Positions 1-7,617 of a stretch of DNA of 52,149 nt are shown here, one piece after another. Under the pieces are notes generated by a model. It did no database searches, was not told the origin of the DNA, and saw nothing but the letters and a program-made list of their open reading frames with translations. The position numbers and the translations under genes were made by a program. Source of the DNA: Nitrospirota bacterium (GTDB lineage Bacteria; Nitrospirota_A; Leptospirillia; Leptospirillales; Leptospirillaceae); NCBI GenBank assembly GCA_021829515.1, contig JAKBPM010000006.1:1-52149 (forward strand), given 5' to 3'. How positions within the stretch are numbered: the first letter of the stretch is position 1; each line of letters opens with the position of its first letter.

Positions 1-127
1 CTGCCATCTTGTTCGCTGCCAACACCCGAGTTATCGCTGCCGTCAATGTCGTCTTTCCATGATCGACATGGCCGATCGTTCCGATGTTCAGATGGGGCTT
101 GCTTCGATCAAACTTCGCTTTTGCCAT
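1..127 (-). CDS. tuf: Elongation factor Tu, N-terminal fragment (runs off window)
   Basis: Only the first 42 codons lie in the window. They read as the start of EF-Tu, the GTPase that carries aminoacyl-tRNA to the ribosome, with [20 protein letters not shown] followed by the P-loop GHVDHGKT at residues 19-26. The ATG (125-127) follows a GGAGG ribosome site at 135-139. Three tRNA genes lie just upstream on the same strand, so tuf is probably the last gene of a tRNA-tufB type operon driven from the promoter at 576-604. The gene is truncated by the window edge, not visibly damaged. Confidence 0.97.
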   Translation of the reverse strand, partial: MAKAKFDRSKPHLNIGTIGHVDHGKTTLTAAITRVLAANKMA

Positions 128-199
128 AAAAAATGCCTCCAGTTTAGAATAGTTAGCGGAACTACGATTTTTTGTTGAGAGCTCTTTCAAGAAAATAAA

Positions 200-275
200 T
201 GGAGCCCTTGACCGGGATTGAACCGGTGACCTCATCCTTACCAAGGATGTGCTCTGCCAACTGAGCTACAAGGGC
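200..275 (-). tRNA. tRNA-Thr (anticodon GGT)
   Basis: A 76-nt cloverleaf on the minus strand begins GCCCTTGTAGCTCAG and ends GGGCTCCA. The anticodon loop TTGGTAA gives anticodon GGT. The 3' CCA is encoded. It lies 72 nt upstream of tuf, in the order Tyr-Gly-Thr-tuf that is also known from the E. coli tufB operon. Confidence 0.97.
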
Positions 276-308
276 ATCAATTAGCCCTGAACGTGCTCGA
301 TTGTATAA

Positions 309-383
309 TGGAGCGGGAAACGGGGATCGAACCCGCGACATCCAGCTTGGAAGGCTGGCGCTCTACCGCTGAGCTATTCCCGC
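309..383 (-). tRNA. tRNA-Gly (anticodon TCC)
   Basis: A 75-nt cloverleaf with GCGGGAATAGCTCAG at the 5' end and CCCGCTCCA at the 3' end, CCA encoded. The loop CTTCCAA between CCAGC and GCTGG gives anticodon TCC. It is the middle tRNA of the three-tRNA leader of tuf. Confidence 0.97.
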
Positions 384-395
384 AGTAAAAACCGT

Positions 396-481
396 TGGTG
401 GGGAGGGGAGGATTCGAACCTCCGAAGCCGTCTGGCGACAGATTTACAGTCTGTTCCCTTTGTCCACTCGGGAACCTCCCC
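396..481 (-). tRNA. tRNA-Tyr (anticodon GTA)
   Basis: An 86-nt class II tRNA with a long variable arm; 5' GGGGAGGTTCCCGAG and 3' CTCCCCACCA. The anticodon loop CTGTAAA gives GTA. It is the first gene of the tRNA-tuf operon, with its 5' end about 88 nt downstream of the predicted transcription start. Confidence 0.97.
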
Positions 482-575
482 AAAATATCCCTATTCGCGA
501 AGGATCCCAGAAAATGCTATTCAAAAGAGAACCGCAATTTTTAGAAACCAAGAAAACGGGAAAAAACAAAAGGGG

Positions 576-604
576 ATTATATTGACAGATTCCACCTTTG
601 TCAA
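576..604 (-). promoter_or_regulatory. Consensus sigma70 promoter of the tRNA-tuf operon
   Basis: Read on the minus strand, this has a perfect -35 TTGACA (599-604), a 17-bp spacer and a perfect -10 TATAAT (576-581). The bases after the -10 are CCCC, a GC-rich discriminator typical of stable-RNA promoters under stringent control; that regulation is inference. ATTGACA and TGTCAAT form an inverted repeat across the spacer, so a second TTGACA (582-587) faces the other way. Confidence 0.85.
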
Positions 605-884
605 TAGTAATCTTGGACGAGCAAATAAAGATCCAAAAACATCAAAATCACAAAACCATCGCCCTAAAAATAGCATGATGCAAATATTCGCAGGATAGTG
701 ACAATGTCAAATATAAGAAGGCACGGTGGAGCAATATAAACTATTTCATCTTATTAGTCACCTACGGACATAGCCTGACAAAAAGAACCGACAGGAAGGC
801 TTTTTTATCATTCTAGCCAAAAACAACACACACAAATACCCGGTTGTCGGGCAGCTTCATTTTCTATTATTAACGAGCTCTTTA
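605..884. other. Intergenic stretch, no gene seen
   Basis: This AT-rich stretch lies between the tRNA operon promoter and the 3' end of the DUF1641 gene. I find no open reading frame with a ribosome site. A weak CCCG/CGGG hairpin (about 839-851) and an imperfect AGCCT/AGGCT hairpin followed by six T on the plus strand (near 772-806) could be terminator remnants, but neither is convincing. Confidence 0.5.
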
Positions 885-1637
885 TTATTTTTCTTTCAGG
901 AACACTTTTAAGGCACTCATAAAAACATAGAGGGACTTTTGAATTTCAGGATCATTAACCAAGGTCCACAATCCCATTAATCCAACAGGGCTTTTGGGTT
1001 TTTCCGGGATCATTCTAATTGCCGTTGAAATACTGTTCTGGTATGCAATCCCCTGGTCGATCAATGTCATGACTCTTTCAAGAAGAGTATCAGTCATCAA
1101 TCTTCTGAGTGCCACCAGAGCCCCCGCAATTTCCGGCAAAGTGTCTAAGGCACCTGATTCCTTTAGACTGCCCAAAAATTTGGTCAAATCTTCTACAGGT
1201 ATTAGCCTAAGCTGCTCCAAATGTCCTGTTAGAGTTTCAACCTGAAGAGCCATTCGCTCAACGAAAGAGTCATTCAAGATATCATTTAAAGCCTTGGCCC
1301 CCTGAGTCAACTCCAGCAAACTCGCCAGCTTACCTGACTGCTCCATATCTGAAAGAGACTTAAGCAAGGATGCAATCGTTGGATAATGGTTATCGATTTC
1401 ACGCACCAAGCCCACAATATTGGGATTGGATACTTGGTCCAAAAGCTGAATGGCCTTTTCAACACGTTCAGATAATCGTTCAATCATGCCTTCAGTCTGC
1501 AAATCACGGATTGCATTATTCGAAGTCACAGCTTCCTCGATAAGATCCAAACGGTCCAAAATTCGCAATATTTGCGCCCTGACATGTGGATCAGAGAGCC
1601 TAGCTGTCAAGACATCTTCCTTAATATCTTCGTTCAT
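885..1637 (-). CDS. DUF1641 family protein, SQR partner
   Basis: A 250-residue, mostly helical acidic protein with no signal peptide. Its C-terminus has the DUF1641 signature, a Gly-Leu-rich GLMGLWTLVNDPEIQKSLYV followed by a short hydrophobic helix. Members of this family are commonly encoded next to sulfide:quinone oxidoreductases or type II NADH dehydrogenases, as here; their biochemical role is not established. I chose the ATG at 1637, which follows a G-rich ribosome site (GGGTGGGGA), rather than the in-frame start at 1652 directly after the SQR stop. It is the second gene of an SQR-DUF1641 operon, and a role in anchoring or regulating SQR at the membrane is inference. Confidence 0.82.
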   Translation of the reverse strand: MNEDIKEDVLTARLSDPHVRAQILRILDRLDLIEEAVTSNNAIRDLQTEGMIERLSERVEKAIQLLDQVSNPNIVGLVREIDNHYPTIASLLKSLSDMEQSGKLASLLELTQGAKALNDILNDSFVERMALQVETLTGHLEQLRLIPVEDLTKFLGSLKESGALDTLPEIAGALVALRRLMTDTLLERVMTLIDQGIAYQNSISTAIRMIPEKPKSPVGLMGLWTLVNDPEIQKSLYVFMSALKVFLKEK

Positions 1638-1652
1638 ATTATCCCCACCCAT

Positions 1653-2792
1653 CTAGAGGATTCCCCTGGCTGTCAACCAATACAATCTATTGTAGGACAA
1701 CTTCATCCAATGGACAGTGGTCGTCGGTGGGGGGGGAACTGGAGGGGTAGAGTAATTAAAGGAGATGTAACTTGCTTGACTTCTTCCTGTTTCGATAAAG
1801 CAAAAAACTTTACCGTCATATAGATGCGTAGCGTCTCCGCCACGGACTACTGATATAATGTTTTCCACTGCTATATCAGCAGAAAAGTGGGCAGTTGATC
1901 CAGCCTTTGAAATAGGAAGATTTGTTGTATCCCCTACAACAAAAACATTTTTATAACCTTCCATCTGCAATGTTTGTTTGTTGGTTGGGATCCACCCCCC
2001 TTCTCCCAATCCAGAATCGGAAATAACGGGTGCACCGCGATGGGGAGGGATAGAGATCAGTAGATCAAATTCGACAGCAGAACCCTCCAGGCTATGGAGC
2101 ACTTTTTTTTCTGCGTCAACTTCTTTCATATTAAAAAATGTCTCATACTTGATTCCTCGCTCCTCAAAAACAGGAACTGCCCACTTCGCAACGGCGGGGA
2201 TCGTATGAACCGCACCTACCGGGTAGGTGTAGTAGATCTCTGTCTTCTCCCTGATGCCTTTTTTTCGCAGATATTCATCAAGCATCAACGTCACTTCAAT
2301 CGGCGCAACAGGGCATTTATGAGGGACCCCCATCGCAATCACCACTTTTCCACCGTTAAACTCTCTTAAAGCTGTCTGTAACTTTAATGCACCTTCTTCT
2401 GTATAGAACCAGTGTCCAGCGTCTGACAAACCAGGAATAAGATCAGGACGAGGAACCGATCCGGTCGCAATAACCAGTACATCATATTCATAGATTTTTC
2501 CTGAGACACCCGTCACCCTATTGGCTTTTACATCAATCATTTTAGCTGGATCAATAATAAACCCTATCAAAGGATCCAAGATGGTCCTCTCCGACCGTTT
2601 GATCTCTTCATTCCGGACGAGGTCAAATGGCAAGTAGAGCCAACCTGGTTGATAACAATGGGTATCGGTTGTCCCCAAAACGGTGATTGAAACATCCCCA
2701 GACTGTATCTCTCTCAGAATTTTGCGAACTATTTGATTAGAAACAATCGACCCAGCAACGCCACCACCCAATACCAAAATCCGCTTTGCCAT
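1653..2792 (-). CDS. sqr: Sulfide:quinone oxidoreductase-like flavoprotein
   Basis: A 379-residue FAD enzyme of the SQR/flavocytochrome c sulfide dehydrogenase family, which oxidises sulfide and passes electrons to the quinone pool at the inner membrane. The N-terminal Rossmann motif is VLGGGVAG (residues 7-14). The second FAD motif is VGDTTNLPISKAGSTAHF (286-303). Cys160 in PHKCPVAP and Cys331 in VFCFIETG match the redox cysteines that carry the sulfane bridge; Cys46 is a further candidate. I chose the ATG at 2792 because AGGAGG lies five bases upstream (2798-2803). A 12-codon leader reading frame ends by TGATG overlap at this start. A type II NADH dehydrogenase is less likely because of the cysteine pair. 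Confidence 0.85.
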   Translation of the reverse strand: MAKRILVLGGGVAGSIVSNQIVRKILREIQSGDVSITVLGTTDTHCYQPGWLYLPFDLVRNEEIKRSERTILDPLIGFIIDPAKMIDVKANRVTGVSGKIYEYDVLVIATGSVPRPDLIPGLSDAGHWFYTEEGALKLQTALREFNGGKVVIAMGVPHKCPVAPIEVTLMLDEYLRKKGIREKTEIYYTYPVGAVHTIPAVAKWAVPVFEERGIKYETFFNMKEVDAEKKVLHSLEGSAVEFDLLISIPPHRGAPVISDSGLGEGGWIPTNKQTLQMEGYKNVFVVGDTTNLPISKAGSTAHFSADIAVENIISVVRGGDATHLYDGKVFCFIETGRSQASYISFNYSTPPVPPPPTTTVHWMKLSYNRLYWLTARGIL

Positions 2793-2830
2793 CAGATCCT
2801 CCTGCAAGCTTTATCGTTTTCAGAGTTCAT
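2792..2830 (-). CDS. Possible 12-residue leader peptide of sqr
   Basis: ATG at 2828-2830 follows GAGGG with a seven-base gap and opens a frame reading MNSENDKACRRI. Its TGA (2792-2794) overlaps the sqr ATG as TGATG, and the frame runs over the sqr ribosome site. This arrangement would couple sqr translation to the leader. It is short enough to arise by chance, so it is listed as a candidate. Confidence 0.3.
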   Translation of the reverse strand: MNSENDKACRRI

Positions 2831-3010
2831 AAGAATACCCTCGATATTACTGGAATAAAATCGCACTTTCTTCCCCACTCCAAAGAGCAGGACAACCCGA
2901 AAACCAATTTCTTGCATTCAGACAAAAGCTTTCGGTAGCGGGTTTTCTCACCGATACGGCGTTACCTATTGGTCATTCGAAAACGCAAACTATTGATGCA
3001 CTCAATACGG

Positions 3011-3217
3011 AAAAAGCGGAAAATCCAGCTGTCGAGCACGATGAACTTTCCCGCCACTATGTTGGCGTCCTCGTGGGTGGGTGGACTCACGACGGAAAGC
3101 CCCTTTTCCACCGAAGATGAGCGAAGTCGTTTGGACCTTTGCGTCTTACTCTCCGTTCCGGAGGCCTTGAGTGCGGACGGTTCTGCCCTGCTTGCCCACC
3201 TTGCGGCACGTTGCATG
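3011..3217 (-). ncRNA. Candidate structured small RNA of about 207 nt, family unknown
   Basis: The stretch has a TATAAT box just upstream (3224-3229, minus strand) and ends in an intrinsic terminator. The terminator has arms 3047-3054 and 3016-3023, eight pairs with one G-U, followed by five U at 3011-3015. Between them lie several GC-rich hairpins: CTCCG/CGGAG at 3151-3163, GGAAA/TTTCC at 3094-3109, TCGTG/CACGA at 3071-3092 and CGCCA/TGGCG at 3052-3067. GC content is clearly above that of the flanks. No reading frame here has a good ribosome site. Size and layout resemble 6S RNA, but I could not match its conserved elements. It is neither tmRNA (no tRNA-like end) nor RNase P RNA (too short, core motifs absent). 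Confidence 0.45.
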
Positions 3218-3223
3218 GAAAAT

Positions 3224-3253
3224 ATTATAGTATGGGTCGAAAAAAAAGCAAAA
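3224..3253 (-). promoter_or_regulatory. Promoter of the candidate small RNA
   Basis: A perfect -10 TATAAT (3224-3229, minus strand) lies below a T-rich run. The best -35 is TTGCTT at 3246-3251 with a 16-bp spacer, a partial match. The predicted start is near 3217. Confidence 0.5.
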
Positions 3254-3336
3254 TGAAAAACTGGTCCAAATGCCTCCTCTTGGCCTACGGACCAAGAATG
3301 GGGACGATTCCATTATGCTCAGACAGAAAACAAATA

Positions 3337-3422
3337 TGGTGCGAGAGGCGGGATTTGAACCCGCACGGGGATTACCCGCCAGATCCTAAGTCTGGTGCGT
3401 CTGCCATTTCGCCACTCTCGCC
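3337..3422 (-). tRNA. tRNA-Leu (anticodon TAG)
   Basis: An 86-nt class II tRNA with 5' GGCGAGAGTGGCGAAATGG, a long variable arm and 3' CTCTCGCACCA. The anticodon loop CTTAGGA gives TAG. CCA is encoded. It lies about 110 bp upstream of the candidate small RNA on the same strand. Confidence 0.96.
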
Positions 3423-3678
3423 AAAGGAACATTGACCAGTTTACTAAAATTTCATCACTATGCAAATGAAATACAGGAATCTGAAAACAATGATAGTCTT
3501 CCTTTAAACCATGAAGCCCACAATTTACAAACAAAAGAAAAGCGTTACCCCACATTGCGCTAATCTTGAACAAACGGGAAAATAGTTCCTTCACAGCTTC
3601 CCCAGGGAAATTCCTCCGGGTGGAAACGATAGAAACCCACATAACCCACAAAAAGACCAAACAGGAGAATCAAACGAT

Positions 3679-4665
3679 ATGATTGTCAAGATTTCGCTCT
3701 TTTTCTGGATGGCCAGTATCGTGGGAACAATCTTCCTTCACCCAAAACTGGAACTTCCACTCATGCATTACCACCTGTTAATGATATTGCATTCAGTTTT
3801 ACTTGGAGTTGTACTCCTCCCACTTCTGCAAAAAGTTTCCAGAGAAACTCCTTTTCAGAAAATTTCATGGACATTGATCATTTCTGGTCTCTCAATTCTT
3901 CTGATTGGTTTTTTAACTGCCCCCAGGACAGCGATGGTTAAGGATGGAGGGATTTTTATTACAGCGGGAGTTATCCTGAGCCTGGCTCACCATCTTAAAA
4001 ACCCATTTTCAGTCCTTTTCTGGCCATCCATTGCGTTGATTGAAACATGTCTTTTGGGTTATAAACTTGGAAAGAGTCTTGACCGGATAGCAGTTGACCC
4101 TATCCCGTTCTCAACACTTTCCACACACGCAACAACAGGACTATTCCTAGCCCTGCCCGCCATGATCTTTATTTCCCGTATAAAGGAATCTCCTGATAAC
4201 AGCTCTAAGATTTATAGCTCAGCTTTCTTTGCCTCAGGGGTTCTCACCTCTTTTTACCTTTATAGTCTCCCTGCACCAACGAAAGGGTGCATCTTCTTGA
4301 TATTTCTGCTATCAGCTTGGGGATTTTTTTTTCTTGCCACAAAAAACAACAAATTCATCACCATTCTTATAGTACTTTCAATCGTCAGCACTATTTATCT
4401 GAACACTGACATACACTTTGAAGGGAGTACGATTGGATTCTTATTTTTTGGCTGGTCCTTGTTTCTCGCAATTCTTGTCTTGAAACCGGTTTCAACGCCA
4501 CAACTCGTATGGATTACGGTAGGGTCGTTCGTTTTACTGGAAGGACTCCTGTACCAGAATTATCTGATAACCCTTATAGATGGACTGATTTTGACCGGAT
4601 TGATCCTCAGAGAATTTATAAAGATAACAGCAGAAAAAGAAGAATGTAGAATTTTTAAGAAGTGA
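3679..4665 (+). CDS. Multi-pass inner-membrane protein of unknown function
   Basis: A 328-residue protein made almost wholly of hydrophobic segments, about ten, starting with one at residues 4-20 and separated by short charged loops. It ends in a charged tail (EFIKITAEKEECRIFKK). An AGGAGA ribosome site precedes the ATG. I recognise no catalytic motif or family. It stands alone on the plus strand between tRNA-Leu and a decayed TnpB on the opposite strand, so context gives no clue to substrate or role. Confidence 0.7.
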   Translation: MIVKISLFFWMASIVGTIFLHPKLELPLMHYHLLMILHSVLLGVVLLPLLQKVSRETPFQKISWTLIISGLSILLIGFLTAPRTAMVKDGGIFITAGVILSLAHHLKNPFSVLFWPSIALIETCLLGYKLGKSLDRIAVDPIPFSTLSTHATTGLFLALPAMIFISRIKESPDNSSKIYSSAFFASGVLTSFYLYSLPAPTKGCIFLIFLLSAWGFFFLATKNNKFITILIVLSIVSTIYLNTDIHFEGSTIGFLFFGWSLFLAILVLKPVSTPQLVWITVGSFVLLEGLLYQNYLITLIDGLILTGLILREFIKITAEKEECRIFKK

Positions 4666-4700
4666 GTGTCTTCGGTCCTCCTGAACCGCTTCGAACCACT

Positions 4701-5066
4701 TTATTTCTGCTTGCAATTACCCAGCAGAAACTTGGCCAGATTCCTGCTTTGCCGAGGACTTATCACACTGTTCTCCATAAGCTTGACTTCGGAAGAGCTC
4801 TCCGCTGGATCTTGGTCTGGTCAATCCGACGAGAGAGGATTCCTGGACGCAGTTATACACCCATCATGGGTGGTTCCGGCATCCGGGCAGATCCATTGCC
4901 CGATGGATAACAGCATTTTGTCCGACATCTTCCCGCACTGAAGACAAGTCTTGGCCGACGAAAACCACCGTGCCGTGACAAACTCCTCCACTCCACCGGA
5001 AGTTTTCTTCTATTCCAGTTGCCGACAGGAATCGAAAAAGATCATGTCTACAATGGAGTAGAACAT
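4701..5066 (-). pseudogene. Decayed C-terminal remnant of a TnpB (IS200/IS605-type) protein
   Basis: On the minus strand one frame reads DMIFFDSCRQLE, a stop (5010-5012), then WFSSAKTCLQCGKMSDKMLL and later WICPDAGTTHD, a second stop (4821-4823), and a tail ending at TAA (4701-4703). This matches the TnpB C-terminus, with the (E/S)FRRQLEYK helix, the WFPSSKTCSxCG zinc-ribbon half, and the WxCPxCGxxHDRD half where the second cysteine pair and the last RuvC aspartate lie. Here the second C-x-x-C is broken (CPDAG) and HDRD is HDG. The N-terminal three quarters are missing. It is a dead fragment lodged between the membrane-protein gene and rimO. Confidence 0.75.
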
Positions 5067-5103
5067 GAGTTTATCTCCGTAGGATCGGGATCAATTCCTC
5101 ATT

Positions 5104-6474
5104 TTAATCAATAGTGGGGACAGAAACCTCCCAAGCTTCCAGATCATAATGATGAGCTTTGGTGATACGACAATCTACAATTTCGCCCACCGATGCTGAG
5201 CCACTTAAAACAAGAACCTCTCCATCAATTGAATCAGGTGCCATGGTCGCAATTCTCCCAGAAAGAACCAAGGAAGATTGTTCTGAAGGCCCTTCTATCA
5301 ACACTGGCATAACTTCGCCAACATAACTTTTATTTTTTTCAAGCGATATTTTTTTTTGCAGAGCCATGACCTGGTTTCTCCGCTGATTCTTTATCTTGGC
5401 TGGAACCTGTCCGTCCATTTCATAAGATGGAGTACCATCTTCCTTTGAAAAAGAAAAAACACCCAAATGATCAAATTTGGCCCATTTGACAAAGGATAGT
5501 AACTCCTGGAACTCTTCCTCCGTTTCGCCCGGAAACCCAACAATAAAAGTGGTCCGCAACGAAATTCCAGGAACTTTTTCACGAATGCGGGAAACAAGAC
5601 GCTGGCTGGACTCTAGATTGCCTGGTCGTTCCATTCTCCTGAGCACATTTCCATTAACGTGTTGAAGGGGAATATCAAGGTATTTAACGACTGAAGAAGA
5701 CTCTCGAATAACATCCAGAAGCCGATCGGTAACAAGTGTTGGATATGCATAGAGAAGCCTGACCCAATTTACCTTTTTTAGACCATCTATCATCTGTAGC
5801 AGCTGTGCAAGCCCATCTTTTATTTCAAGATCAGCCCCATATCTCGTTAAGTCCTGAGCAATCAGAGTGATCTCCCTAACCCCTTCATCCCCAAGTCGTC
5901 TGACCTCATCGAGGATATCCTCGGGTTTACGACTCACCTGCAATCCCCGCGATAAAGGGATCGAACAAAAAGTGCATGTGTGGTCACAGCCTTCAGAAAC
6001 TTTGACATAAGCCCTGTGGTGCGGAGTTAATCTTTTTTCCCTGAAAGGTATGGAGTTAGGAGCAATAAGCTGGGCTTCAGCTTTGCTTTGGGAACCATTC
6101 CGGGATATATCATCAAGGATTGCGCCCAAGCTGGATTCTTCAAATGTAGAAAGCATCAAATCAACCTCAGGAATCAAATCTGGCAAACTCTCCTTATAGC
6201 GTGAGACAAGGCATCCGGTACCAACCAGAAGTTTTGCATTTCCATCCTCTTTATACCTGGACAATTCCAGAAGGGTATCGATTGACTCTTTTCTCGCATC
6301 AGTAACAAAGCTGCATGTATTAACCAAAATGATCTCGGCCTTTTCAGCATCAGCCACAATCTGATAGCCCCTTGATTCAAGGTCGTTAATCATGTTTTCT
6401 GTATCAACTAAATTTTTGGGGCAACCAAGACTGACAATATTAACGGTCTTTTCTGAAAATTTTTTCGAACCCAC
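5104..6474 (-). CDS. rimO: Ribosomal protein uS12 methylthiotransferase RimO
   Basis: A 456-residue radical-SAM enzyme that methylthiolates the conserved aspartate of ribosomal protein S12, using two Fe-S clusters. The N-terminal UPF0004 domain carries Cys18, Cys54 and Cys88 for the auxiliary cluster. The radical-SAM motif is EGCDHTCTFCSIP with Cys163, Cys167 and Cys170. A C-terminal TRAM domain occupies about residues 385-450. The opening VSLGCPKNLVDTE is typical of RimO rather than MiaB. Translation appears to begin at GTG (6472-6474) behind GATGAGG. It is transcribed alone, convergent with the decayed TnpB side. Confidence 0.95.
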   Translation of the reverse strand: MGSKKFSEKTVNIVSLGCPKNLVDTENMINDLESRGYQIVADAEKAEIILVNTCSFVTDARKESIDTLLELSRYKEDGNAKLLVGTGCLVSRYKESLPDLIPEVDLMLSTFEESSLGAILDDISRNGSQSKAEAQLIAPNSIPFREKRLTPHHRAYVKVSEGCDHTCTFCSIPLSRGLQVSRKPEDILDEVRRLGDEGVREITLIAQDLTRYGADLEIKDGLAQLLQMIDGLKKVNWVRLLYAYPTLVTDRLLDVIRESSSVVKYLDIPLQHVNGNVLRRMERPGNLESSQRLVSRIREKVPGISLRTTFIVGFPGETEEEFQELLSFVKWAKFDHLGVFSFSKEDGTPSYEMDGQVPAKIKNQRRNQVMALQKKISLEKNKSYVGEVMPVLIEGPSEQSSLVLSGRIATMAPDSIDGEVLVLSGSASVGEIVDCRITKAHHYDLEAWEVSVPTID

Positions 6475-6717
6475 TTGCGCCTCATCCCAATTATTCGTTA
6501 AGAGTACTGTTCATACTCGATTATATATTCACAAAATAACTCACAAGATCGTCCAGAATACAGTATGAGATTCTAAAATTCATTTTGATCGGATGTATCA
6601 GTGTATCTTGTCTCGCAAATCAGGTCCAGCATTACACAGCCCAGGAAAGCAGTTCTAAAAAAAATACAATAACGTATAATGGAAAAATTGGCCCACCAAC
6701 TTTATTCTGGAGGTATG

Positions 6718-7179
6718 ATGCGCTTTTTGACCGTTTTCCTGATTCTGCTTGTCCTTGGACTGGGATACCTTCTGATCGAAAACAAGGGGAAAGAAAACCA
6801 AGTCACTCAATTGGGAAACAACATCGGAATTACTTCTCAGGGACTCTCGGAAGGAAAAAAGAGGGCTTTGGATTCTGTAAAAAGGATCAGGGTTTCCTTG
6901 CTGCTGCATTTAATAGAGAACTCTATAGAGATTTCATCAAGAGACCTTCTCGACAAGAATTTTGGCAAAGCAAACGAAGCAATTTCTTCCGCCTTGAGCG
7001 ACATTAACTCCATCAAGAAACTCAATGGCAATGTTGATGGTCTGGAATCTGTCAAAAGCAGTCTCGAAAAAGCACAAAGCCAAGTAAACTCAATGGACGC
7101 CGGAGCGATAAATACGTTGCTTACCGCACAGACGTCCATCCGGTCTATCAGCAATAGACAAAATAGCGCGGAAAAATAA
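6718..7179 (+). CDS. Small membrane-anchored protein, unknown function
   Basis: The 153-residue product starts MRFLTVFLILLVLGLGYLLI, a signal-anchor segment, followed by a charged, helix-prone domain rich in Ser, Lys and Asn (SLEKAQSQVNSMDAGAINTL). I place the start at ATG 6718 because GGAGG (6709-6713) is four bases away; the preceding ATG at 6715 is too close. A TATAAT box at 6675-6680 may be its -10. I recognise no family. Its topology suggests a cytoplasmic N-terminus and a periplasmic helical domain; function is unknown. Confidence 0.65.
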   Translation: MRFLTVFLILLVLGLGYLLIENKGKENQVTQLGNNIGITSQGLSEGKKRALDSVKRIRVSLLLHLIENSIEISSRDLLDKNFGKANEAISSALSDINSIKKLNGNVDGLESVKSSLEKAQSQVNSMDAGAINTLLTAQTSIRSISNRQNSAEK

Positions 7180-7198
7180 AAATGACCAGTAACTATGG

Positions 7199-7363
7199 TT
7201 AAACAGGCTCGACTCTTTTAAAAATACATTGATAAGGAACATCAGGGTTATTCATAACAATAACCTGAACAAGCTCCCATCCATCATTCCCTACAAAGTT
7301 GAGCTGATTTTCCACCTGCTCACGACTGACGCCAACCACTCGATATTCCCAGCGATGACTCAC
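7199..7363 (-). CDS. DUF4177-like small protein (54 residues)
   Basis: This short gene reads MSHRWEYRVVGVSREQ, then a central GNDGWELVQVIV, and ends YQCIFKRVEPV. The pattern of WEY(K/R)VV, a central GWELV and a closing F(K)R strand fits the DUF4177 family, whose role is unknown. The start is GTG (7361-7363), overlapping the TGA of the upstream gene as GTGA, so the two are probably translationally coupled; a stop codon just upstream rules out a longer form. AGGG lies eight bases before the start. Confidence 0.65.
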   Translation of the reverse strand: MSHRWEYRVVGVSREQVENQLNFVGNDGWELVQVIVMNNPDVPYQCIFKRVEPV

Positions 7364-7593
7364 TCCTTGGACCCTTTTTGAACCTCACCATTTAAGGAAG
7401 CCAATATCCTTTTTGCCTGGGTCTTTTTCTGATAATTTCTACGCAGCTTCTTTTTGATCCTTTTCAATGCGGCATTACCAGGAATAGACTCGGGAGAGAT
7501 GGTGGGGAGAAGTTCTTTTCGTTTATTTTTCAGTTTTTCAGATTTTTCAGCGCAATTGGCAATAACAGCTTCAATCTTTTCTGTAACACTCAT
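7360..7593 (-). CDS. Small basic protein, unknown function
   Basis: A 77-residue, lysine-rich protein (KSEKLKNKRKELL, RIKKKLRRNYQKKTQAKRIL) with no membrane segment and no recognisable domain. ATG 7593 has AGGA eight bases upstream; the earlier in-frame ATG at 7602 is directly against that site and is less likely. It overlaps the DUF4177-like gene by GTGA. The high basic content suggests nucleic-acid or ribosome binding, but this is a guess. Confidence 0.55.
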   Translation of the reverse strand: MSVTEKIEAVIANCAEKSEKLKNKRKELLPTISPESIPGNAALKRIKKKLRRNYQKKTQAKRILASLNGEVQKGSKE

Positions 7594-7617
7594 AATGCTC
7601 ATCCTTTTTGAATATGG

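Noticed and set aside
2962..3256. Overlapping frames on both strands of the candidate RNA region
   Set aside because: Neither has a ribosome site or family similarity; the GC-rich hairpins, -10 box and terminator explain the open frames better.
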